From: Luidia sarsii
Lineage: Eukaryota; Echinodermata; Asteroidea; Paxillosida; Luidiidae
DNA: 64,000 bases
Assembly (NCBI GenBank): GCA_949987565.1
Contig: OX465114.1
Coordinates: 6,414,832 to 6,478,831, forward strand
Reading direction: 5' to 3'
In this document: positions 1-11,499 of the stretch, one piece after another
How the letters are laid out: the number at the start of each line of letters is the position of its first letter
Numbering within the stretch: position 1 is the first letter of the stretch
Translations under genes and position numbers: made by a program
The notes under the pieces: model-generated
Database searches by the model: none
What the model saw: only the letters and a program-made list of their open reading frames with translations
Told to the model about the DNA's origin: nothing

Positions 1-45
1 GTGGGGGCACCAGTCAGAAGCAATGATCAAACATCAACTATCGTA
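1..45 (-). repeat. tRNA-derived SINE-A fragment
   Basis: The minus strand reads the conserved SINE-A block 'GCTTCTGACTGG' followed by a C-rich stretch, as in the copies near 7.24 kb and 60.55 kb. The copy is cut by the window edge. Confidence 0.5.
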
Positions 46-624
46 CATAACCAGGAATCTAGAGTTACTCTACTTAAATATTTTATTGGAGTATGGAACT
101 TAGGGGCTTTGAGTGAATATTGTTGTGCAGCTGTGTAGAATAATCAAGGGATTTTTAGTAGGAGGTTTTAAGCAGCTGGGCAGCGTGTCCGATTGTAGAT
201 CACCCGGTAGTTGCCGCAGGTGTAGACTCTGTCCACCTTGTCGGGTATATTCGCCCGCATAAAGTAAATGGAGCTGATATCGCTTGAAATAATTATCTTA
301 AATTGGTCCCAGGTCTGATCGGGCCTAATGCATTTGTCGCACATTTAGCAGCTGATAATTTTTTTTAAAGATAGCCATTTGTGATTTATAAACGCGCCAA
401 AATAAGCTCAAAGAAGCTAAGTCGGCTAGTCCAACGCCACTATATTATGTGGAACTGGATGACGGCACCCTGGTTCCGAACTGCACCGAACGGTAACGTG
501 GTTAAGGGCGTATTCGGATGTGGCTTTCAAAAGAACAGTGCTTGAAGTATAAAAGGACAAGCGAAATCAAGAATAGAATCAAGAAGTTCATATTGTTTGC
601 CAAACAAAAATCTACTTTGGACAT
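46..624. other. non-coding, nothing recognised
   Basis: Mixed-composition DNA with stops in all frames. I see no exon with credible splice sites and no repeat shared with the rest of the window. Confidence 0.4.
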
Positions 625-1245
625 TGGAGTCTCTTCTTCCTCTGTTTCTCCTCCTCCTCTTCCTCCTCTTCCTCCTCGTCTTCTTACCTTCTCGTTTCCT
701 TTCTCAACTTCTTCCTCGTCTCTTCTTCCTCGTCTTCTTCTTCCTCTTCCACTTCTTCTTCTTCCTCTTCCTCTTTTCCTTCTTCATCGTTTTCTACTTA
801 TTCCTCTTATACTTCCTCTTCCTCGTGCCCTTCTTCTTTCTCTTCTTCCTCTTATTTTTCCTCTTCTTCTTCCAGTCCTCGTCATCGTCTTCTTCTTCCT
901 CTTCCTCCTTCTCTTATTCCTCCTCCTCTTCCCCTTCCTCCCCTTCCTCCTGTTCTGTCTCCTCTTCTTCATCCTCCTCTTCACCGTCTCATTCTTCCTC
1001 GTGTTCTTATTGCTCTTCCTCTTCCTCCTCCTGCTTATCATCCTCAACCTCTGCTTCTTCTTCTTGAATGATTGTTTTTCCCCTTTTTTATTTTATATTT
1101 GTTCTTCTATATATCTGTCAACTGTATTTTGTGTTTCATTTGGAAAATAAAGTTTTCCTTTGAAAAAGTCTTCTTCTTCTTCCTTTAATTCTTCTTCTCC
1201 TTCTTCTTCTTCTTCTTCTTCTTCTTCTATTTCCTCTTCTTTCGT
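625..1245. repeat. pyrimidine (CTT/CCT) low-complexity tract
   Basis: Almost uninterrupted TTC/TCC/CCT triplets on the plus strand, with a short normal stretch at about 1070-1165. It produces open frames on both strands (poly-Leu/Ser or poly-Arg/Lys), which are composition artefacts. The mirror-like purine/pyrimidine strand bias could allow triplex DNA. Confidence 0.9.
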
Positions 1246-1249
1246 CGAC

Positions 1250-2630
1250 CTTTGATTGGCACGATAATTCCCTCATTCAACATAACCATTACAACTACAT
1301 ATCATTACAAGGTGTCTGGGGATGGGGATTTTTATGTTTAGATAAGATCAATGCGATACTATCATTAAATGTAAAATGCCAATTGAAGGAAAACTTAAAT
1401 GAAGTAGCACGCATCCAGGTAGGAAAGGTCCCGCTAGGACTTACTAACACGACTTAATTAGATGACCAACAAATTAGCGCATGGTGGATTCTGAATAAAA
1501 GAGAAACCAGATATTGTCTGTAATGGAAAACACCAGAAAATGCTGAGGCCTGTTACGCTACTATATACATGCGTCTAGAAACGATAGAAACGTCAAGCCC
1601 TCTACATATTTTTGGCATGCATAACTTCGAACCACAAAGACATTCTCCACCTCATCCTCCAATGTTCATGTACTACTTGGAATCACACAGATATCATGCG
1701 TTTGAAAAAGTTTCTGCATTGTATTAACAAGTCAGGCCATATATAATTGGTGGGAGATTTGGGTGATTTTGATATTTCTCGTCAGTGACATTTTCGCAAC
1801 ATGTTACATGCTTTCAATAAAAATCCACGAGGTTGCAAAAACCTAAAGGTAATGCTGTGGCTTACAAGGGTCGCGATGAGATGCTTTAAGATCTTAGCAA
1901 TGCAAATCCCGTGAGTCTTTTTTTAATCTGACATCTTCCTGGAAACTCTACTTCAGATAACTAGTATTTTAAAGCTTCCCTCCGGCAAAATCCCCCCAAA
2001 AAACGTTTCTACTGCCCCCCCCCAAAAAAAAAAACCCTATGTAATTTTCCAGGAATAGGTTTTTTTTTCTTTCAAGATGGTGGGTTTTAAAGTTCAACAG
2101 GAGAAAAGGAGGACATAAACGCAGTTCATCATGCCATGTATATATTTTCTAATATAGTTCCACATCTATGATTCAATCGGGTCAAATGCAAGGGTAGACC
2201 CTACCGGTAAATACTATTGCCTTTTTGGCAAATGCAAACATACATAAAGTCTTAATCAATAAAAATTAAGCGTTTTCCCATTACAACGCGCTAACCTCAA
2301 ATAATAGCATAGGCCTATATCAACGCACAAAATAAGTAGTACACCAGCAATATAAATAGCAGGTATAATCTACGAGTGCGCTAAACAAATCGATGGAATC
2401 TCAGCTGTGTTTTCTTCATATTGCCGATGGTGAATCAAATTGTGTTAACCGGTTCGACACGTTCGGAAGGGAGCGAATTTCAGTGCGAAGAGCCTGTGTA
2501 TCAAAATGAACGGTCTCCTGCCTTCGTGTGTGTCCTTGGTTGATCAGGAGTTATCCAAGATATACAAATGAATAAGAAATACGAACTAAGCAGCAACATT
2601 TGAGATACAGCACAAGGGGGTAGCATATAT
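1250..2630. other. non-coding AT-rich stretch
   Basis: No exon-like open frame. It contains homopolymer runs (C run followed by an A run near 2016-2036, T run near 2059) and nothing else I can support. Confidence 0.4.
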
Positions 2631-2631
2631 A

Positions 2632-2880
2632 TGACCCGGCACAGCATAATGAGGAATAATCCCACTTTTGAGATTTTGAGGTTTTCTAATGATGTGAAAG
2701 AGTATACCATTAGCTTTCAAATGATATCAAAATATAATATCCTCTAATACTTAAAATTTCCGAAACTAAAAAAGAAAAGAAAATTGATTTGTAATCGAAT
2801 TGTGAAGATACTTTAACTTCAGGCGTTGTTTACTCAAAAAAAATTTGGTGGGATATTCCTCATGTTGTTGTGCCGGGTCA
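2632..2880. mobile_element. 249-bp MITE with ~35-bp terminal inverted repeats
   Basis: The left end begins TGACCCGGCACAGCATAATG and the right end is its imperfect reverse complement ending TGCCGGGTCA. The arms cover about 2632-2666 and 2848-2880, and the interior is AT-rich without coding potential. A second, inverted and truncated copy lies at the right edge of the window. The flanks are AT-rich (catat on both sides) but I cannot fix the target-site duplication, so the superfamily stays open. Confidence 0.7.
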
Positions 2881-3120
2881 CATATTTCTCTCTTAGAAAC
2901 AAAATTCTAACTATCATTAATCCGCAAAATTCTAAATCATTTACATATGTACACGCGTAATAAAACATAAAGCAAATGCCCGCGTTTTTTTCTAAGCCCG
3001 TAATCGTTACTGAACCGAAATTAATCAGGTCGGTTTATTGTTCTGATGTCCTTTTCGTCGTTGCATAACACCGCGCTGGGTTCATAAAGTTTACGACTCC
3101 ACGGCAGTCAAATCTTAAAA

Positions 3121-3720
3121 CCTGACGGCACCAGAGGCCGGAGCGAGCCGGAATGGCTGGCGGAATGAAAGTTCTTTGCCTATGTCCTGGATAGTCGACG
3201 TGCGGTCTGAATAGTCTGGCCGCCATTCTGCCAGCGTACTAACCCTCTCCAGTTGCGTTCCGACTCCATTCGAGGGGCATTCGGGACACGACCCGCTATA
3301 GAGAACGGGCAAAGGATCAATCGAAGGAGGGTTCGAAGCGCATTTCTCTATGAGTGCCCAAACGGCATTTTGAACATTTCGTCATGCCTGGTGGTTCTAC
3401 GTGATTCCTCCGCTGCCCGAATGACAGAGACGGAGCCACGAGGAGTCCGTGCATGCAGCGGAACTTACCGGTGTCTTGGGACCGCGTTCCCTTCCATTCT
3501 AAGGGTAGGTGTTTTTTTTTTCTTCGTTTCTTTTCTAATCAGCGCACCGCTACCGGGGCCAAAAATACCTCGTCCCCCCTGTATACTCACGGTGCAATCA
3601 CCCGGACCGGCCGCTGCTAGAAATCCCGCCGCTGGCCCGGCCCCGGATCAGCCGGTCTCCCAGAACACGGGCCGAGAAGAAAAAGAGTGAAATTAGAAGA
3701 CACGCCGGTCCCGGGCAGCT
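3121..3720. promoter_or_regulatory. GC/CpG-rich block, possible promoter or untranslated exon
   Basis: The local GC content is well above its surroundings and CpG is frequent. On the minus strand a good donor (ACACCG followed by GTAAGT) occurs near 3463-3472, which would suit a non-coding first exon. The overlapping open frames have no recognisable domain. This is inference from composition only. Confidence 0.25.
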
Positions 3721-4349
3721 ACAGAATCTGCCTGGAAGCGACTGGCCGACTGTATTCTATTTTACCTATACGAACTACGAGCGGTAATAATATTATTATC
3801 AATGATTTTTCTCCCCCTTATCCTTCCCGGCGTGCAGTGCGGTCATCGCGTGCCACCTTGCCTCTATGGACGCGCTAAGATTCTTTCTACTTGACGGCGC
3901 ATGCGCATCTCGAAAAAAATCGTCTGCCAAAGTGGCATGACTGTTATCTCTGTATACGTAATCGCATTTTTCTATCTTATTTTTTTTCTTCATTTTTTTT
4001 CTTTTTTTAGTCGCTGGCTTCCCCCGCAGGGCGAATTGTCATTATGAATTCATCCGTTATGGCATTTAATTATGATCAGACAGATTTTGGCTGTGGTCTG
4101 GGGAGTTGGGAGAGAGGTGGGATAGAGGGTGACCGTGCTTGGAAATCTGACAGCCGCGGTGCAGTCTTAATCAGTGTCCGGCACAGCGCGTCCGTGGACG
4201 GGGGCGTGCGTGCAGCGTGAATACGCCGGTAAATCGCACCCGCGCCTGTATGGTGGCACAGAATACTGCTGTTCAGCTGTCAATGCCAACGAGCAGCTTT
4301 GAGCTGAGCAAGAAAACCTGCTTCGACAGTGAACCGTTTTTTGGTCGTC

Positions 4350-4460
4350 TAGAAATCGAGTGGGCCTGACGTTTCGATCCTAGCAGGACCTTTCAAAAAA
4401 GGCACTCTGCCTTTGAGAAAGGTCCTGCTAGGATCGAAACGTCAGGCCAACTCATTTTTG
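4350..4460. mobile_element. hairpin element (family H), near-perfect palindrome
   Basis: Arms of about 31 bp (4362-4392 and 4417-4447) are exact reverse complements, starting GGCCTGACGTTTCGATCCTA. The arms are separated by about 24 bp. Related copies occur at about 24855-24910, 34870-34970, 59545-59600 and 62625-62750, with weaker traces near 51.9 and 52.2 kb. The right flanks share ACTAAATTTTGAGAT-like sequence, so the element extends a little beyond the palindrome. No coding capacity. Confidence 0.75.
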
Positions 4461-4664
4461 AGATTTGCATTTTGGTAATTTTAGCCAGTAAGCAGTTCGC
4501 AAATTTTGTGTATATCGTTTTTTTGCTCGTGTTGCGACAAGGAAAATGGGAGCATGCCTCCGCTCGCTTTTTAAAGCTAGGGGACTCCCACGCATGTACC
4601 ATCCATGCATAGGATATAATTGTCAAATGTCAATCACATTTTTTTTTACACCTTTTTTTGTGAT

Positions 4665-5185
4665 CTGGGATGGATTTCACAAGATACATCGTAACACAAC
4701 TTACGATGGATTACACATCGTTAGTTGTGATACATCATATGGATTTTATGCATCGCTCATCGTCTTGCGATTGATTGATTGGGACTGCAGGAGTATGACA
4801 TGGAAGCACTATTTTCTCGTAGTTGAATGTTCAACCCACGAAAAAAGTCAACTAATTTCAGCGATTGATTGATTGGGATTGCAGGAGTGTGACAGGGAAG
4901 CACCTTTTTCTCGTAGTTGAATGTTCAACACACGAAAAAAAGCCAACTAATTTCAGCAACAAAACCCAGATGAAGAAGTATCCATAAAAGATATAGGCAA
5001 GGGACATGCATAGAATATAGGGTTGTCAAATTTCAATCACAGTTTGTCTCCTCAAGACTTGCTTGTGATCAGGTGTATAATAGAGAAGCACTTTTTTCTC
5101 GTGTAGCTGAATGTTCAACCCACGAAAAAAAGCAAACTAAATTCAACAACAAACCCCAGATGAAGAAGTACGTCTATCCATAACA
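4665..5185. repeat. degenerate local tandem repeat
   Basis: Three copies of a block containing TTGAATGTTCAAC followed by ACGAAAAAA and AACTAA occur at about 4760-4860, 4868-4960 and 5085-5150. The last two are followed by CCAGATGAAGAAGTA. Just upstream, ACGATGGATTACACATCG is part of small nested inverted repeats. No coding signal. Confidence 0.6.
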
Positions 5186-6210
5186 GGCAACAGCGAAGTG
5201 TATTGTTCGGAAAAGTATAGGGATCAGTCAGTCTCGAAATACTATGGAGTATGCGCGCTGGATGATCGTCCAATAACCAGTAAACTGCTGTTTAGTACAC
5301 TGTCAAATATATGCACCAAATGGCAACTATATACGAAAATGAAAAACAAATCTCCCACACAATCCCATTTTTCCCTCGCAAATCCTCAAATCCCCCTACT
5401 TTTTCTGAACCAGTTCACGCCATTAAATGGCAGTGTGCATCCACAGTCATATCTACATTGTCCAGGGTGAGGAACCTCACCCTTGCATTGCATGGAGCAG
5501 CCCGCAACCGACGACCCCCCCCCCCATTTTTACTGAGGTGACAGTGGATTAACAAGCGCAGCGAATTCAACGTCGCTCCCGATTCGGGTTCCACGGAGAC
5601 ATTCGCTGACAGTTCGCTGGCCAGCGAGTCGGCGGGACGGACGACTGACGTCCGCCAACCCCATGCACACACGGGGATTTCTTCGGGCAAATTCGGTTTA
5701 CCTCCCCTCACCCTTCTCCGCTCGATCCTACGGTCTTATATCTGATTAGTGCGTGTGTATATAGGGAACGAGGCAGCATCGTGATCAACGGCTTGAAAAG
5801 ATGACTGCACCAACCATGTTTAACAATACTTTCATGAACAAAACGTAGTGGATGTCCACTTTACGGTTATATCTTTACAGGCCCTATACAACATTTATAA
5901 AGTCAAAATATTACTATAGTTTGTTCGATAATTCCAAAGAAGAAATCCTGCGAAGGTTTTACCTCGAATGGTAATCTGAGAAAGTAGAAACAAAAGGAAA
6001 TAACCGTTACGGTTTTCGCAACGTTCCTTAGTGTAAGAAATAGTTTGTTCCTCACGAGTAACAAACTATTATTTTATCGATGTTTGAGTGAATAATTCTC
6101 GAGAAGTACAGCATCCCAGATCGTAAGATTTCAACATGAGGATTCTATCATGACCATCTACAAACTGTGTAAATTAGAAGGAAATCTTATGTTTTCCGAT
6201 CTTCCCATCT
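5186..6210. other. non-coding stretch
   Basis: Short open frames only, without domains or splice structure. A slightly GC-richer patch lies at about 5560-5740. Confidence 0.35.
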
Positions 6211-6214
6211 CCTT

Positions 6215-6425
6215 CCGCCGGCCACTCTCTCTCTCTCTCATTTCTTCGCTTTCCCTTCTCCCCTTCACTCTCTCCTCTCCCTCTCTCTATATCTCCCCTC
6301 TATCTCTCCATTTTTTATATGTATGCATATATCTCCCCCTCTCTCTCTCCACTCGGCTGTCAGTTTGTATCTCTCTCCTTTCTTCCCTTCTCTCTATATC
6401 TGCCCCTCTTCTTTATCTCCCTCGC

Positions 6426-6457
<32 letters not shown>

Positions 6458-6540
6458 TCTGTCTCTCTCGCTCTGCCTCTCTCGCCCTGTCTCTTTCCAT
6501 CTCTCTGTTTCGCTCTCTCTATCTCTCTCCCTCAGTAATT
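6215..6540. repeat. (CT)n-rich microsatellite
   Basis: CT/CTCT repeats with interspersed TTTC and CCCT. The open frames read as poly-Ser/Leu and are artefacts. Confidence 0.9.
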
Positions 6541-7174
6541 AAGACGCTTGGATCACTGTTCAACTTTGACCACTCGAATTAAATGTGCTTCAGGGAGGGC
6601 GCGTATCCAGCGCGGTCTCCCCGGACTGAGATTGGTAATCTGGGATTAAAAAAAAAAAAAAAAGACGATGAACGATGAGGACACGAAAAGAAGACCCAAC
6701 GGGCGGGAGGGATCAGGGCTACGGGGGTACCCGTAGATATAAATGCAAAAATGTGTAAGTCTCTCTGTATGAAACGCTGCCGATTTTTTTTTCTTCGTTT
6801 AATACCAGGAATCCAACCCGCATGCAATCACGACGCTGCCTGAATTTCGCGAGAATCCTGCACGCTGCCGCACGGATGAGCTGAAGTAAGCTAATTGCTG
6901 CACGACTGACTTATATACGCGGATCGGCCAACCATCAAATTCAGTAATCGTACACGATGGAGACCTCTCCATTTGAAACTTCGGTCATCACCAACTACCG
7001 ATGTTTGATCTAACTTGTAACTTTTTACCTGGTGATTTTGTTGTCAACACTGTGGCCAGTGTGCTAAATGAAGATGACTTGAACAGTGTATATGCACATG
7101 CAATCTGCTATAGCTCGGTCAATAAGGTATACCATTATGTACGCCAAACCATGTTTGCGTGTGAGTCAATTGGT

Positions 7175-7410
7175 TGTTAGCATCCGAATGAAAAGGAGGA
7201 CTTGATCAATGGGCTATAACAGCATAAAATGGTTGAATGCTTCTGACTGGCGCCCACCCCGGAAAAGATCGTTAGCTATTTTAAGAAAGCCACCGTCTAA
7301 GGGCTAGGTAGCTCCGGTGGTAAGAGCGCTGGTACGTTGAACCAGAGGTCTCGGGTCAAGGTCCCAGTCCAGTACATTTTTCTTTGCAAAGTTTCTATCT
7401 GCTGGATTCG
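7175..7410 (+). repeat. tRNA-derived SINE-A copy
   Basis: The conserved 5' block GAATGCTTCTGACTGGCGCC is followed by a tRNA-like part. That part has a box A (TAGCTCCGGTGGTAAGAGCG) and a degraded box B (GGGTCAAGGTCCC), then the shared TTTCTTTGC tail. The same arrangement recurs in at least seven other places in the window on both strands. Confidence 0.8.
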
Positions 7411-7539
7411 GTCATATCTTATAAAGGCGACACTGCTGATCACCGATGAGGGTTTTTCATTAACCAATTAGGGATAACTGGAGGTATCCTCACCTGAGGG
7501 AATAGTTTGGATCTATTTGTACATTGTAAGTGTACACGT

Positions 7540-7740
7540 ACGTGAGGGTATCACTTGTGACTTGAGCTCCGAGGTCCCGGGTTCGAGTCCAGCTCTCGGC
7601 TTCAATTCGCTGAACGCAAAGCAGTCTCGGCGGGTACAATGTCGACGTTGGTGGCGGGTTGAACGAATGCAGGGGACGCATTCGTCGTTCAATCCTTCGA
7701 TGGTCTAACGCTCCAAATGCTACCCTTACAAAAACTGAAT
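7540..7740 (+). repeat. tRNA-like SINE candidate
   Basis: A perfect box-B-like GGGTTCGAGTCC at about 7579-7590 follows a poor box A. It continues into GC-rich sequence that resembles a repeat body. It is a single copy here and does not fold as a full tRNA. Confidence 0.35.
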
Positions 7741-8489
7741 CGCACCTTCAGACAAATCCCCAATTCATAAATGTCTAAAAATTGACGACGTTCAGTCCAG
7801 GAGACAGGGCTTAGCTCGTCTACAGCAGATGTTGTATAGCCGGCCCCAAATCACATGTCCGATTCCCTACGAGGGGCCGTAAGCTCTTTCTATCAACCAT
7901 GGCTATGCGGACGTCATGCGGTGGGGATTGCGAGTACGAGCAACGGTTCCGGACGATAAAAGAAGGGGCGTTGGGTGACGTGACCTATGACCCCGCTGGT
8001 TTTAAGTGTACCGTCGATGACAGAAGTGAGGCGCTGTTTAAATGTGACGTGTGTTTATAATGGTCCTGCATGGCTGTGACCAATATGGTGGCTTTCAGGC
8101 ACTCTGAATTGGCTGGTATCTATCAGATCTCAGTCAAGTGAATCAGCGTTTACACGATTGTCACGAAATATATACCCTATAAGTATACAATATAAGAATG
8201 TCGATGGTCAATACGTAATCAGAATCGTTTTACCACCGTTGGTCCAGATGGTAACATTATCGGTCAAAAAATTGTGCTGGTCAAAATCGATCACAATCTC
8301 ATTTTTTGTCTTGCACAACGTTCTTCAAATGTACTGGTAGTTGCTTGTTATGGTTGTCGTCATTATTACGAGTTACTATCACGATTTCGAGTCAAATAGT
8401 CTTTGCCATGTTGTGCAAAATTGTTCAAATGTCCCTCCCCGTTTAGTTTTCCAGTATTACTGTGTTTGATACACAAACAACTATGGCCT

Positions 8490-8830
8490 GGTTTACGACA
8501 AATTGTCTGTTTGCGTCTGAATGAAAATCGGGGAAGGGGCGTGATCCCTGGTTGATGGATAAATGCTTCTGATTGGCGACAAAACCGGAATGTTCTGATT
8601 AATTGCGCCGGGACGCAAAACCAAAGACCGCGGCTTCAAGTCAAAATTTCTTTGCCAATTTACATATTTTTTGTTTAAAATAGAATATTGACTGGACTTG
8701 GATCTGAACACGAGAACTCTGGTTAAGATTAATGCACAAGTGCTACGAACTCTCCAGGACTGTCCAAAATGGTCAACCATCTGCGATGGAGACTCACAAG
8801 CCATAAGTATTCAACAATCAACTATCGTAT
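8490..8830. repeat. SINE-A composite (plus-strand head, minus-strand tail)
   Basis: 8495-8665 holds the plus-oriented head (GAATG..AAATGCTTCTGATTGG and TTTCTTTGCCAATTT). 8690-8790 reads the tRNA-like part in minus orientation (GACTGGACTTGGATCTGAAC, then CGAGAACTCTGG). It looks like two joined or rearranged copies. Confidence 0.6.
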
Positions 8831-9039
8831 ACTACGTATACTACTACTATTTGGTATATAACTTTATAAAAATATAGAGAAAAACCTACAAGACCGGGCT
8901 TTTGAGCTCATGCTTATTTTCCTTTTGTTTTGATGTTCTAGTGGTTTTGACTGTGGTGCGGTTTTTTTTTTCGATTTTGGTCGTACGATACGACACAGGG
9001 CGACCGCTTGCGTGCCCTAGATTTCGGGACGAGATTTTC

Positions 9040-9260
9040 GCGTGCGAGACATGCTCCGGTGGAGGACAGCTTTAAGCGGAAATTAATTGTCCCATATAGA
9101 CGACGCATTGACGGCAGTTGATATGGAATTAGGGCGGGCGCTGCCAGCGACGATATGGGTTTTATTTCCATGCAAATTAGCTGCCTCCCTCGCCTTGGCC
9201 CCAAGGCATTATGGGTAACGCCGCCATGCAAATCCCCCGCTGTCTCGATGCCTTCCTCCT
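9040..9260. promoter_or_regulatory. candidate enhancer-like block with two POU octamers
   Basis: ATGCAAAT occurs twice, at about 9171-9178 and 9227-9234. Homeodomain-type TTAATTG lies near 9083-9089. The block is GC-richer than its surroundings. Function is inferred from motif clustering only. Confidence 0.3.
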
Positions 9261-9599
9261 CCGCAGCTCCGGCATTTTTTTTTTCTGTTTCCTTTCTGTT
9301 CCTGTTAAAAGATTGGGTCTGCATATTGAATTTAAAGGTTTGGTGTAGTTAGTAAGGGGGGAAAGTAGCCAGAAAGTGTATGGGTCCCGTGAGGATGACA
9401 TAGGTAGGTAGAAAATAGGTTTGAAACCAACTCCAACTGGTTCACTGCATGCCGGCAAATGCTTATTCGAGTGGTGACCTCTTTTATTGTAACATGACTG
9501 ACATATTAAGAGTGCCTGCATGCGCAAATGCAGGTGTGTATAGTACACAAGACACAGACAGCGGTCAAGGGTCAACCCCACCTATGGCTCCGAATGCTC

Positions 9600-11360
9600 A
9601 AAGGTTACCGAGTCCATTGAGTGAATGATATCACAAGTTCGCTGGTCGTGGGAAAGGGACAAGATAACATTAGGATGGTGGGTGGTTAAAAATTATCACG
9701 ATGTCGTCGTGCTATGGGCAGGCTGGGTATAGCAACGTTTCAGCTGCCGAGGCTCGTTGTTTCGGGCTCCAATCGAGCTCCACAAACCCGTCGCAGCCCA
9801 CACCCGAGCACGGCTATGAATACTGACACCGCCCAAAGTGTCTTCGCCAGCCCGACAGATGCTGGAGCAGTCCGGAGCCGAAACGTCGCTATCCTTCCAC
9901 TCAGATGACATCCAATAAAGTCATCGAACAGCGCGTCTTCTAGTCATGTAAGTTATAGACAACAATCTAAACAACTTACTAATATCAAGTCAAGTAAACA
10001 TAAACATTCTGATCTTAACTAGGTATAACGTAGCTCTTACCATGAACTTGAGCTATCCAGCCCTCGGGGAAAGTGAAGAGGTGAACCAAATAGATCAGAT
10101 ATATTTGCCGGGGTGGTGGCGCCATTTAGAACAATTGAACATTCACAATTGGACATCGTATATCTCTAAATAATCAGCACCCCTCCTCCCCACAGTGTTC
10201 TTGCCTTTTATGTTCTTTTCTTACTACCGCAATATGAAAGACTAGATCGTAAAAAAATACTTTAAAAGAAAAAAAAAAGTAATTTCCTGGCAACCGATTT
10301 GTCCATACATTACAATTTTTGTGTTAGTTTTATTACTATCCTGTATTGGAAAGTATCAGTAGACTATTATAAACAAGGGCAATAGTATAATCCTACCGTG
10401 AAACGTTCACCGTAAATTATGGGTTGACATTGATGGAGTAAAAATTTTGAGTACATTTTTACAGTATCTTCCGGCCAAATTTACATTATCGTTTTTTTAC
10501 TGAGTTATTAATGCAATACGAATGGCTACCTGGGCAGCATCCAATTTGTACCGTGTCAGAATCTATTTGGCTACGACTTCAGATCACACACGATTCTACG
10601 GGGCCGCAAGCGAGAGGCTGCAGCCTGTCCCCGTAAGTAAAGTGCGTTGGCGTTACTCGTACAGTGAGTCGGGCCAGATTCTGTCATCGGAAATGTTGCA
10701 GTGCATGAAGCGACGGCCCACTTGCAAAATGGACATGACACTTCCTGAGACGGCTTGAGTATTATACGCACCAAAGTTGACCAAAATATGTCACATACTA
10801 TACTTCTGATCAGGCCTTTTCAAATCTTCATCGTGGTACGCCACCTCTACCAACATTACTGAAACTGATATTGTTGCATGCACGTATACGTATAAACGTT
10901 GCCATAAAGATCACAATTCCTGTCAGCCACACTCTTTGGTCGTTTTAATTTACCTCAAAGTCAAGGATAAACGAGTTGTTTTAATAACGCTTACACCCTA
11001 AAGTAGAGGCGGAGTGAGCAGGAATGTCGTCGGAATTAAAATGCCTTGCTTCTTTAATACTGCACTCTGACAACACTGTTCTCCAAAGATATTAGAGCTG
11101 CATTATAGAGCTACTACGCCATCGGGAATGGACAATAATCATTCAAGGCGAGTTCAGAGTTGGATGCATGTCTAAGTATTCGAACAGCATTTGTTTAATT
11201 CTTCGTTCCAGCTGGTTTTGCTTGATTCGTGCATGATATGATTGTGCGACGGTGCGTTTATTTTACGCATTACATTAGGACGTGAATTGTCCTTTCGTCT
11301 GCCTCTCTTGAAGTGTATGTCTGAGCAATTGCATATAGCTCACCCATAGACAGACAACTA
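9600..11360. other. non-coding stretch
   Basis: No supported gene. A possible SINE-A remnant (GAGCTATCCAGCCC) lies near 10049-10062. Short open frames at 9.7-9.9 and 10.5-10.8 kb overlap on both strands and show no domain. Confidence 0.35.
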
Positions 11361-11499
11361 ATGGCAGAGGCAGTCCCGAGTCTGATAAAAAAGGAAAAAC
11401 GTGGCGTGGTGAGAGATTGGGGAAAGCATGCAGAAACAGCCACGGTAAAGCTACATTCTATAACTCTGTCGTTGTTTTCCCAAAAGCATCAAATAGGGG

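Noticed and set aside
518..1150. Leu/Ser-rich 210-residue frame resembling a membrane protein
   Set aside because: Pure CTT/CCT low-complexity DNA.
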